A DNA stretch of 16,284 nt. Origin: Bacteriovoracaceae bacterium UBA1511 (GTDB lineage Bacteria > Bdellovibrionota > Bacteriovoracia > Bacteriovoracales > Bacteriovoracaceae). Positions 6,887-13,415 of this stretch are shown here, piece after piece (the stretch's first letter is position 1; each line of letters starts with the position of its first letter). Where the stretch lies: NCBI GenBank assembly GCA_002323535.1, contig DCQT01000096.1, positions 1-16,284 of the forward strand, written 5' to 3'. Below the pieces are notes generated by a model. That model worked only from the letters and a program-made list of their open reading frames with translations. It did not search any database and was not told the origin of the DNA. The position numbers and the translations under genes are program-made.

Positions 6887-7417
6887 ATGAAGCTTCAACT
6901 TTTGTGGATAATTTTTACGATATTTTTAACCTCTTGCTCTTCTTATAAAGAATTCGAACACCTATCTAGAGATGTAGAGATCCCTCAGACAACCTTTAGG
7001 GCCACATACATAGAAAGCTGGACTGCCCTCAAAAAGGTCATCACTCAGATGGACTTAAATGTTGACGTAAATAACCAAGAGGCAGGTATCGTTAAGACAA
7101 ACTGGAATGAGAATACCCTTCAAATGAATTTTGCTGACTCATTTGGGGGAAATGACGCTGTAAAAGAAGCCAAATACAAACTTATAATTAATGTGATCAA
7201 GGGCTTTCGAAGCTCAAGAGAAGTAACAAAAATAACTATCTATAAAAGGCAAATGATTAACGAAGACTTTTTACAGGGTTGGAAAGTGGTTCCCTCTGAC
7301 AGAATACAAGAAAAAACAATGCTGTACAGGATTGGGCAAGTGCTCAAAATTCAAAACCAACTAAAAAAACTAGATGAAGAAAAAAGGAAAGCTGAAGAAG
7401 AAGCCGTCACATTCTAG
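6887..7417 (+). CDS. Outer-membrane-type lipoprotein, possibly BamC-like
   Basis: A 176-residue lipoprotein precursor. The signal peptide MKLQLLWIIFTIFLTSC carries a lipobox (L14-T-S-C17) for acylation at Cys17. Ser follows Cys17 rather than Asp, so the outer membrane is the expected destination under the E. coli sorting rule. The mature part has a segment, about 33-63, with the pattern ESWTALKKVITQMDLNVDVN then GIVKTNW. This is reminiscent of the BamC/NlpB repeat (an amphipathic helix, then a strand that is solvent exposed). I would not assign BamC on this alone. The C-terminus (about 150-174) is a charged helix rich in Lys and Glu. The start at 6887 is preferred over an in-frame codon at 6797, which would bury the signal peptide and overlap kdsD. 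It overlaps the opposite-strand HEAT-like gene by 11 bp at its 3' end. Confidence 0.8.
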   Translation: MKLQLLWIIFTIFLTSCSSYKEFEHLSRDVEIPQTTFRATYIESWTALKKVITQMDLNVDVNNQEAGIVKTNWNENTLQMNFADSFGGNDAVKEAKYKLIINVIKGFRSSREVTKITIYKRQMINEDFLQGWKVVPSDRIQEKTMLYRIGQVLKIQNQLKKLDEEKRKAEEEAVTF

Positions 7418-8051
7418 AAATCGCGTAATCCAATACAGGGTATAGATCCTGGTAGGATTCTTTATTTCTTAGCCTCAAAAGAATTTTTTTAGATCCCTTC
7501 AGTCGAAGTTCCCCAATTGTCTGAATTACGTCTTTAATGATTGGTGACCTCTTAAGTTTCTTATTTTTTATGTAATAGTTTTTTTTATCTATTAACATAT
7601 TCAATAAAGATGACTCCGCTGTTTGAATTTTAAGCTTTCTTATCGCCTCTAGTGCTTGCTTTCTAACAAGTAAAGACTTATCAAATAGGGCTTTTTCAAA
7701 AATATCTGCCTTCATGCCCGCTTCCAATGACAATAGTGATTTTAGTGATGCCAATCTTAAAATAACTTGAGGATGAACTGTATATTTTGCCAAATAATCA
7801 ATTGACCTTTTTCCTAAAGTCTTTCCAATAAGAATTGTCGCGAGCCATCTCGATTGTTCAGGCATCTTATCATTTTTCATTACGGAAAAAAGCACGGGAA
7901 CATTCCTTTTAGGATTAATCTTAATAAGCCGCTTGAGCTCCGCTACATTTTTTTTACTTAAAGGTGATGTTTTGAAAATTTTTTCTAGTTTTATCTCATT
8001 TGCTGAAACACTCACAACACTGAAAAGACAAAGTATTAATAATAGTCTCAT
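7407..8051 (-). CDS. Secreted HEAT-repeat-like protein of unknown function
   Basis: A 214-residue protein with a cleavable signal peptide, MRLLLILCLFSVVSVSA, cut before NEIKLEK. The rest looks all-helical with HEAT/PBS-lyase-like repeats. Stretches such as HPQVILRLASLKSLLSLE, DKSLLVRKQALEAIRKLKI and KDVIQTIGELRLKGSKKILL repeat at roughly 35-residue intervals, with the Arg/Val/Ala pattern of helix pairs. It is basic overall. Such proteins usually serve as protein-binding scaffolds, and no catalytic residues are evident. It begins 4 nt after the stop of the acidic coiled-coil gene, so the two are almost certainly translated from one message. The pairing of a basic scaffold with a very acidic membrane protein invites the idea that they bind each other. 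I know of no characterised homologue. Confidence 0.75.
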   Translation of the reverse strand: MRLLLILCLFSVVSVSANEIKLEKIFKTSPLSKKNVAELKRLIKINPKRNVPVLFSVMKNDKMPEQSRWLATILIGKTLGKRSIDYLAKYTVHPQVILRLASLKSLLSLEAGMKADIFEKALFDKSLLVRKQALEAIRKLKIQTAESSLLNMLIDKKNYYIKNKKLKRSPIIKDVIQTIGELRLKGSKKILLRLRNKESYQDLYPVLDYAISRM

Positions 8052-8055
8052 TACT

Positions 8056-8979
8056 TCAGCCTAACATCTTTTCAAATTCAGATAACAACTCATCGGCAGA
8101 CTTCTCTTTACCATCTTTCTCTATTTCTACAACTTCTCCAAGCTCATCTTCATTTGAGTCTTCTTTAGCCTCTATTTTGCTACCCTCTCTCTCATCTAAA
8201 GTTGACTTGTCAGAGGTATCATTTTCTAAGTTTTCTTCACTTGAAGGGATATCAGTTAAATCAGACTTTACGACGCTTTCATCCTCAAATTTTTCAGTGT
8301 GAATATTTTTTTCATCAGAAACAACTGGGTTATCTTTATCCTCGACTTTTTCATCACTGAAATCGGTGGAAGAGTCATCACTTTCACCTATCTCCTCAGG
8401 TTCATTCTCCAAGAATGATGCCTCTAAGTCTTTACCCCTTATCAGTTCCTTAAGACGAGTATTCTCATCTTGGATTTGTCTTAAATTTGCCAAATCTTTT
8501 TCAATAATTTCATATTCTCGAAGACGTAATTCTAGTTCTTCATTTTCCTCGATAAGTTTTTGATTACTTTCTAAATCACTACTTGTTTTTTTAAACTCAG
8601 TAATTCTATGGTTTAAAACCTCAAGTTCTTTTTTTAATAATATATTCTCTGCCTCTAACTCTTCACCTGGAGAATCGTCAAGTTCACCCGATGCCACTTC
8701 AGATCGATATTTGTAATTCGCCAACTCTTCTTTTAGGATTACTATTTCTCTTTGAAGTTGTTCTTCTTTGGCTAGTTGATCAAAAGACTTTGGCGCAGAA
8801 GAAGAAGGATTTTGATTATTAAGTATTTTCTCTGGTAAGCTCTGAATTCTTGAGGATATATTCTTTTTAAAATAGTAAAAATAAAACATTATGGCCGAAC
8901 AAAAAGACAGCATTAAGAAAAATAACAATGCCATAAACTCGTCAGTGAACTTTGCAAATAATTCAAAAAATTCATTCAT
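8056..8979 (-). CDS. Membrane-anchored acidic coiled-coil protein, unknown function
   Basis: A 307-residue protein. After a short amphipathic start, one membrane helix (about 16-37, ALLFFLMLSFCSAIMFYFYY) is followed by FKKNISSR, so the long C-terminal part is probably cytoplasmic by the positive-inside rule. Residues about 65-185 form a coiled coil with heptads of Leu and Glu/Lys. Residues about 189-290 are strongly acidic, rich in Asp, Glu and Ser and likely disordered. The last 15 residues, KSADELLSEFEKMLG, form a short amphipathic helix after the disordered linker, like a docking peptide. The anchor, rod, flexible linker and terminal helix resemble a tether. No enzymatic motif is present and no Shine-Dalgarno is clear. 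The HEAT-like gene follows after 4 nt. The upstream suhB-like gene ends 74 nt before it. Confidence 0.75.
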   Translation of the reverse strand: MNEFFELFAKFTDEFMALLFFLMLSFCSAIMFYFYYFKKNISSRIQSLPEKILNNQNPSSSAPKSFDQLAKEEQLQREIVILKEELANYKYRSEVASGELDDSPGEELEAENILLKKELEVLNHRITEFKKTSSDLESNQKLIEENEELELRLREYEIIEKDLANLRQIQDENTRLKELIRGKDLEASFLENEPEEIGESDDSSTDFSDEKVEDKDNPVVSDEKNIHTEKFEDESVVKSDLTDIPSSEENLENDTSDKSTLDEREGSKIEAKEDSNEDELGEVVEIEKDGKEKSADELLSEFEKMLG

Positions 8980-9053
8980 TACTAAAATACCCAGTTAGTT
9001 ACAGTACTCGCTTAGTATTATTTTACATGAAATTTTATATGAACCTTTTAGAA

Positions 9054-9863
9054 TTAATTTTTTCCTATCAATTTGATAAAATCTGCATGCGCAGACTGGC
9101 TTGATGCAACAATTGATGAATCAAATGGGGAAAATTTTTCCCCTTGATAATTTGTTACAACTCCCCCTGACTCAAGAACAAATAAAGCTCCTGCAGCAAC
9201 ATCCCAAGGAGAAAGTCCTCTCTCCCAAAATCCGTTCCACGGCCCGGTCGCCGAGTAACATAAGTCTAAAGCCGCACTACCAAGCCTTCTCACACCTCGG
9301 CACTTTCGCATCACACTTTTAAAAATTTCAAACTCTTTATCAAACTCCTGTCCCTTCTCAACACAAAAACCAGTTGTAAGCATAGATGATGAGAGGCTGA
9401 CATCACTGATTTTAATCTTACCCTGATCGACACCATTCACGGTGTATGAACTTCCTATACCATGTTCAGCGAAAAACATTTCTTTTGTAGAAGGTCTATA
9501 TACCCACCCATGATTTACCCGCCCATCAAAAAATGTCGCAACAGATATTGAAAAGTAATCAAATCCACTTAAGAAATTATTTGTCCCATCAAGAGGGTCT
9601 ATTAACCAGTGAAGCTTATTACTCCTCAACTTTTTTTCTTTTCGAGCATAGGAATCCTCTTCTGCCAAAAACTCTGAGTCTGCAAAAGCATCTCCCAGCT
9701 TTTTTATCAAAAGCTCCTCAGTTTCCTTGTCAGCATTCGAAACGAGACCTTCATTGGGCTTATTCTCTACTTTCAACTCTCCTAGTTTCTTTTGAAAATC
9801 TAAAAGCAAATCTCCTGCTTCGATAATTATTTCACTAACAGAATGTGCATTAACTTTAGTCAT
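9054..9863 (-). CDS. suhB: Inositol monophosphatase family protein (SuhB-like)
   Basis: A 269-residue Mg2+-dependent phosphatase of the IMPase superfamily. Metal ligands are visible: FLAEED (Glu68-Glu69), LIDPLDGTNNFLSG (Asp89, Asp92, with Gly-Thr binding phosphate), and SPWDVAAGALFVLESGG (Asp221). RRLGSAALDLCY is the usual substrate-side motif. Possible substrates are inositol-1-phosphate, histidinol phosphate, or 3'-phosphoadenosine phosphate, which family members share. In E. coli SuhB also acts in rRNA antitermination. The symbol denotes the closest well-known member, not a proven substrate. I chose the ATG at 9863, which overlaps the yacG stop by 8 nt (coupled translation), over a GTG at 9896 that would overlap more. 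It is the third gene of the minus-strand block. Confidence 0.88.
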   Translation of the reverse strand: MTKVNAHSVSEIIIEAGDLLLDFQKKLGELKVENKPNEGLVSNADKETEELLIKKLGDAFADSEFLAEEDSYARKEKKLRSNKLHWLIDPLDGTNNFLSGFDYFSISVATFFDGRVNHGWVYRPSTKEMFFAEHGIGSSYTVNGVDQGKIKISDVSLSSSMLTTGFCVEKGQEFDKEFEIFKSVMRKCRGVRRLGSAALDLCYSATGPWNGFWERGLSPWDVAAGALFVLESGGVVTNYQGEKFSPFDSSIVASSQSAHADFIKLIGKN

Positions 9864-10068
9864 TACTGAAACCCCGGCCTTTTTTTTCGATCTCACTGAT
9901 CAAAATCTCCTGTTCCTCCGTTGTAATTTCTACTGCGGGCACAGAATAATCCTCCATAAACCAATGTCCCAAATCTATCTCTTTACATCTTTCAGAGCAA
10001 AAAGGTCTGTAGCTTTGTTTATGGGGTATCATCTGTTTTTTACAAGTAGGACATTTTGTTTTTCTCAT
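9856..10068 (-). CDS. yacG: YacG-type small zinc-binding protein (DNA gyrase inhibitor family)
   Basis: A 70-residue protein with the YacG zinc-ribbon layout: CPTC (Cys6, Cys9) and, after a short basic linker, RPFCSERCKEIDLGHWF (Cys24, Cys28). The RPFCSxRCK(x)IDLGxW segment is diagnostic. E. coli YacG (65 residues) binds zinc and inhibits DNA gyrase by binding GyrB. The acidic C-terminal tail, EDYSVPAVEITTEEQEILI, is also typical. It sits 22 nt after the aminotransferase stop, with GAGAAG before the ATG. Its own stop overlaps the start of the suhB-like gene, so all three form one operon. Function here is assumed from the family. Confidence 0.93.
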   Translation of the reverse strand: MRKTKCPTCKKQMIPHKQSYRPFCSERCKEIDLGHWFMEDYSVPAVEITTEEQEILISEIEKKGRGFSND

Positions 10069-10090
10069 GATCTTCTCTTTTTTTGGTATT

Positions 10091-10864
10091 TTATAAAATA
10101 TCTAAAACTTTCCCAATCCAAAAGTTTTTGCTGTCTGGTTCAACTTTTTTAAATTCAATATCATCAATCTTTTCAACGTTTACTAAATAGTCTACAGAGT
10201 TGATTAAAAAGCAGTATTCAAATTTTTCGATCTGATCAAGGTAAATAGTTTCTCGAACTAGTTTAGAGTCGCAAATATTAGAGAGCGTTACCCCCTCAAG
10301 AAAGGGACTTTCTTCATCAACCTTCGGCGAGTAAAGCTTATCACCAAGTACGAAAATAATATTTGAAGTAGAGGCTTCTGTTACCTGGCCAAGGTTACCA
10401 ATTTTTACGAAGTCATCAAAACCTTTTTTAATAACTTTATCTTTGGCCAAAAATGATTCAGCATAATTTCCTATTTTTGTTATTTTACTTAAACGACAAA
10501 AATCATGCTTGCTTGTAGATAATAACTTTTTTTTAGACAAATAATTTATGAAATATTTTTTGTAGTTTATTTGCATAGACAAACTCTGACGATCAAGACT
10601 CACAAGGGGAGTTAATCTTATGTACTGATCATCAGGGCCACTTTCAAGCAAAGTTTGCACACTTTTTATGGTATCTGCAATGACCTCTTCGAGATCAAGG
10701 TCTGGGTAAAAATAATTTAGCCCCTTTTCTAGACGCTTAATATGGGAGCTGAGAAATGGGACTTTATTTTTAATTGTGGCAAAAGAGGTAAATAAATTCT
10801 CACCATAAAACAGCCCACGATTAAGCATCTGATCCTCACGTCGACCAATAAGAATTTCTTTCAC
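10091..10864 (-). CDS. PLP-dependent class IV aminotransferase/lyase (PabC or branched-chain type)
   Basis: A 257-residue fold-type IV PLP enzyme. Family motifs occur in order: MLNRGLFYGENLFTSF (13-28), HIKRLEKGLNYF (41-52), the PLP lysine Lys130 in ITKIGNYAESFLAKDK, GQVTEASTSNIIFV with Glu163 (159-172), and FLEGVTLSNI (188-197). The family includes 4-amino-4-deoxychorismate lyase (PabC), branched-chain aminotransferase (IlvE) and D-amino acid aminotransferase. The short length and RGLFYGENLF opening favour PabC, whereas the IGNYAESFLAKDK segment looks like the branched-chain group. I cannot decide. It starts with GTG (10864-10862) after AAGAGG. It diverges from the pantothenate operon across 58 bp. 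If it transaminates valine it would supply ketoisovalerate to PanB; if it is PabC it makes folate's p-aminobenzoate. Confidence 0.85.
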   Translation of the reverse strand: MKEILIGRREDQMLNRGLFYGENLFTSFATIKNKVPFLSSHIKRLEKGLNYFYPDLDLEEVIADTIKSVQTLLESGPDDQYIRLTPLVSLDRQSLSMQINYKKYFINYLSKKKLLSTSKHDFCRLSKITKIGNYAESFLAKDKVIKKGFDDFVKIGNLGQVTEASTSNIIFVLGDKLYSPKVDEESPFLEGVTLSNICDSKLVRETIYLDQIEKFEYCFLINSVDYLVNVEKIDDIEFKKVEPDSKNFWIGKVLDIL

Positions 10865-10922
10865 TTTTCCTCTCTTTATTTATATAAATTCAACCAGGTC
10901 ATACTATCAGGACAAATTAAAA

Positions 10923-11909
10923 ATGATGAATAAAATCTCATCCATAACGATAATTGGATATGGCTCCCAAGCCAAGACCTGGGCATCTAACCTCTCTGAC
11001 TCAGGCTTAAATGTCAGGATTGCGCTCCGCTCAAATAGCCCATCAATTAATTTGGCAACAAACCATGGTTTTCAGGTACTTTGCTTCGATGACGAAGAAT
11101 ACTCAAATGACATTCACAAATCTGAGTTAATCGCTATACTTACCCCAGATCACACTCACCTTGAAATTTTGAACAAAGTCAAAGGTTGTATTTCTAAAGA
11201 TGCTTTGATCGTTTTTGCACACGGATTTAGCGTAAAAAAAGAAAACCTTCCGTCTAAGTTCCCATTTTTAAACTTTGGACTTCTGGCACCAAAGGCAATT
11301 GCAAGTGAAATGAGAGAGCTTTATATAAAACGAGAAAAGTTTCCTGGAGCTATTTCGCCAGAGTACTGCCAAAATCAACAATCCTCAGAGGAAAAGCTCA
11401 CGGAACTATCCAAGAGCCTAGGCATGTCACCCCCTTCAAAAGTCACATTCGAAGAAGAGACTGTTTGTGACCTTTTTTCCGAACAAAGTCTTTTATGCTC
11501 ACTACTACCTTACGGAATTAGGTATGCCTTTGAAGCACTAAGGCAAAAGAATATTCACTCAGAAATGGCATTCAATGAATGTCTTTATGAGTCCAAACTA
11601 ATAATCCAAACCATCGAAAAACTGGGATTTAAAAAGTTTTTTGAAATAATCAGTCCAAACGCTCTATATGGGGGTCAAAAAGCATACGCAAGTAAAGAAT
11701 TTCAATCACTTAAGTCACTCTTCTCGAGACTCATTGATGATATTTCAAATAGGAAATTTTTTGAAGAAGTAGATAAAACTGATTTCAATAAACTAAGAAA
11801 TAATGTTATTGATGACTGGTCAAACTCAGAGATAAACCAAGCCTGGGAGAGATTTCATCAACAAAGCAGAGAACAAAGCAATGAAGCCCTGGACAACAAA
11901 AAAGCTTAG
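10923..11909 (+). CDS. Divergent ketol-acid reductoisomerase homologue; probable ketopantoate reductase
   Basis: A 328-residue protein with the complete class I IlvC architecture. The Rossmann domain has IIGYGSQAKTWASNLSDSGL (10-29) and the cofactor loop ALRSNSPS (34-41), whose Arg and Ser residues suggest NADPH. Next come ILTPDHTHLEI (Asp76) and the catalytic-type FAHGF (His100) and APK (Lys124). The helical domain keeps both metal sites: DLFSEQ (Asp183, Glu187) and NECLYESKLI (Glu219, Glu223), plus the substrate Ser244 in ISPNALYGG. What is lost is the GPGH loop that follows APK in IlvC, here AIASEMREL. It is the first gene of the pantothenate/CoA operon and overlaps panB by 29 nt. No PanE is encoded here. 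IlvC is known to supply ketopantoate reductase activity in some bacteria, such as Corynebacterium glutamicum. I infer a dedicated NADPH-dependent ketopantoate reductase. A true IlvC role is less likely. A second ATG at 10926 is possible. Confidence 0.8.
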   Translation: MMNKISSITIIGYGSQAKTWASNLSDSGLNVRIALRSNSPSINLATNHGFQVLCFDDEEYSNDIHKSELIAILTPDHTHLEILNKVKGCISKDALIVFAHGFSVKKENLPSKFPFLNFGLLAPKAIASEMRELYIKREKFPGAISPEYCQNQQSSEEKLTELSKSLGMSPPSKVTFEEETVCDLFSEQSLLCSLLPYGIRYAFEALRQKNIHSEMAFNECLYESKLIIQTIEKLGFKKFFEIISPNALYGGQKAYASKEFQSLKSLFSRLIDDISNRKFFEEVDKTDFNKLRNNVIDDWSNSEINQAWERFHQQSREQSNEALDNKKA

Positions 11910-12669
11910 AAATCTAAAAAAAACAAATGGCCAAAAACTAAGTATGTTGACTTGCTATGATTTTCAAACAGCTCAAATGCTTAATGAATCTCAGGTGGAC
12001 TTAATTCTTGTTGGAGATAGCCTCGGCAATGTCATCTTAGGCTATGATACTACTGTCTCAGTAACTCTTCAGGAAATGATTATTTTTGGCTCAGCAGTAA
12101 AACGAGGAGCTCCAAATAAATTTACCGTCATTGACCTTCCTTTCGGAACCTATGCCACAAGAGACCTAGCAATCAAGAATGGACTAGAACTTTTCCAAAA
12201 AACAAAAGCTGAATCATTAAAACTTGAGGGCCATTCAAAAGAAATTCTTCAATCTATTGAATTACTCACTAGTGCAGGAGTTCCAATAATGGGGCACCTT
12301 GGCTTAACCCCTCAATCCGTCCATGAACAAGGTGGTTACTTTACGCATGGGAAAACATCAGAAGAAGAGGATAAAATTATCAATCAAGCAATTGAACTAG
12401 AAAATGCTGGAGTTTTTGCTATTGTCCTTGAATGCGTCACTTCAAGACTAGCAAAAATTATCGAGGAAAAGATCACTATCCCCACGATAGGTATTGGCTC
12501 TGGAAACGGTACAACAGGACAGGTTCTAGTTTTAAATGATCTTCTAGGACTCGGCAAAAATGATCCCCCTAGCTTTTGCCAACCAGTATCAAAGCTATTC
12601 AATGAAAAGTTAAAGCTAACTAATACGTATATAGAATCAGTTCACCAGACGGCCGGTAATACACAATAA
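11881..12669 (+). CDS. panB: 3-methyl-2-oxobutanoate hydroxymethyltransferase (ketopantoate synthase)
   Basis: A 262-residue PanB. It transfers a hydroxymethyl group from methylenetetrahydrofolate to 2-ketoisovalerate, giving ketopantoate. The TIM-barrel signatures are MLTCYDFQTAQML (22-34), DLILVGDSLGNVILGYDTT (40-58) with metal-binding Asp46, DLPFGTYATRD with Asp85, and SLKLEGH (112-118), which holds Lys114 and Glu116. GHLGLTPQSVHEQGGY (138-153), FAIVLECV with the probable catalytic Glu184, and PTIGIGSG complete the set. The length is normal (E. coli 264). Its ATG lies inside the IlvC-like gene, 29 nt before that gene's stop, so the two are translationally coupled. No strong Shine-Dalgarno is visible. 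It is the second gene of the operon, and its product is the expected substrate of the gene upstream. Confidence 0.97.
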   Translation: MKPWTTKKLRNLKKTNGQKLSMLTCYDFQTAQMLNESQVDLILVGDSLGNVILGYDTTVSVTLQEMIIFGSAVKRGAPNKFTVIDLPFGTYATRDLAIKNGLELFQKTKAESLKLEGHSKEILQSIELLTSAGVPIMGHLGLTPQSVHEQGGYFTHGKTSEEEDKIINQAIELENAGVFAIVLECVTSRLAKIIEEKITIPTIGIGSGNGTTGQVLVLNDLLGLGKNDPPSFCQPVSKLFNEKLKLTNTYIESVHQTAGNTQ

Positions 12670-12681
12670 AGGCCAAGAAAA

Positions 12682-13404
12682 ATGATCGACGAATCAGAGT
12701 TATTCACCGTAGATGTTGGAAATACAAATAGCTCTTTCGTGCATTGGGTTGATGACAAGCCTCTTTTAAAATCAAATAAAGAAATTAATAAAACTTCCAA
12801 GCTAATCGTCTCCAATGTAACTAACCGCTCAATTAGTTTGGGGACCCCATTTATCCATACAATCCATCAAAAATCGATGAGTTCTTTTGGGAAAATGTCA
12901 TCATCCTATGGTTTCAAGGCTGGAACAGACAGATTAGTTTTTGCCTATTTTGCTTTTGAAAAAATAAATTCAAGAACCGATTTAGAAAAATTGTTACTTA
13001 TCGATACTGGAACATTCTCTACAATCGACATTGTCTCTAAAGATGGTTTCGAAGGAGGAATTATAACACCCGGGGTCAAGCTTTTGGATAAATCTTTTGA
13101 CTCTGGAGAGAGGCTAAATAGTCCAAAAAAAGAAGTCATCCAGGTACTTGAGAAATACCCCTTTAAAGACACCATCTCCACATTAAAAAACTCCTCATGG
13201 TTTATTCTTGAATCGATTATTTTACGCATCATAGCAGAACAAAAAATTGACCAAATACTTCTTACTGGTGGCAATGGAGAGGTTTTAAAAGATAGGCTTT
13301 TAAGCCTTGGAATAACTAGTTCTTTCGATCCCTTGTTTGTTCATCGCGGAATTTACGCTCTTTATAAAAATGAATTTGGACAGACAGATCTCTTTGTGAA
13401 ATAA
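12682..13404 (+). CDS. coaX: Type III pantothenate kinase
   Basis: A 240-residue CoaX, the ASKHA-fold kinase that phosphorylates pantothenate with ATP. It is insensitive to feedback by CoA, in contrast to the E. coli-type CoaA. The phosphate-1 loop is TVDVGNTNSS (9-18), with Asp11. AGTDRLVFAYFAFE (80-93) contains Asp83, the expected catalytic base. IDTGTFSTID (107-116) is the phosphate-2/adenosine region, GFEGGIITPGVKLLDKSF (122-139) the pantothenate-side loop, and ILLTGGNGEVL the C-terminal signature. The IDTGTFSTID segment differs slightly from the usual DxGTAxTxD (Phe for Ala), and the protein is somewhat short, but no key residue is missing. It lies 12 nt after panB, with AAAGG partly overlapping the panB stop as its ribosome site. 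Confidence 0.93.
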   Translation: MIDESELFTVDVGNTNSSFVHWVDDKPLLKSNKEINKTSKLIVSNVTNRSISLGTPFIHTIHQKSMSSFGKMSSSYGFKAGTDRLVFAYFAFEKINSRTDLEKLLLIDTGTFSTIDIVSKDGFEGGIITPGVKLLDKSFDSGERLNSPKKEVIQVLEKYPFKDTISTLKNSSWFILESIILRIIAEQKIDQILLTGGNGEVLKDRLLSLGITSSFDPLFVHRGIYALYKNEFGQTDLFVK

Positions 13405-13415
13405 CACATTTCGTT

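Noticed and set aside
8980..9053. Gap between the suhB-like and coiled-coil genes, searched for a promoter or terminator
   Set aside because: It is AT-rich with only poor -10 and -35 matches and no stable hairpin; nothing could be supported.
9101..9826. Plus-strand open frames across the suhB-like gene
   Set aside because: They are shadows of an IMPase with all its metal ligands on the minus strand.
9864..9896. GTG start adding 11 residues to the SuhB-like protein
   Set aside because: It lengthens the overlap with yacG, and the added residues (SKKKAGVSV type) do not resemble an IMPase N-terminus. It cannot be fully excluded.
10865..10922. 58-bp divergent region, searched for promoters of the aminotransferase and pantothenate operons
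   Set aside because: TATATAAA and TACTAT look like -10 elements but no paired -35 at an acceptable distance was found, and a start from TACTAT would exclude the AGGA ribosome site.
12945..13274. 109-codon open frame on the minus strand within coaX
   Set aside because: It is fully antisense to a clear CoaX protein, with no recognisable motif; a shadow frame.
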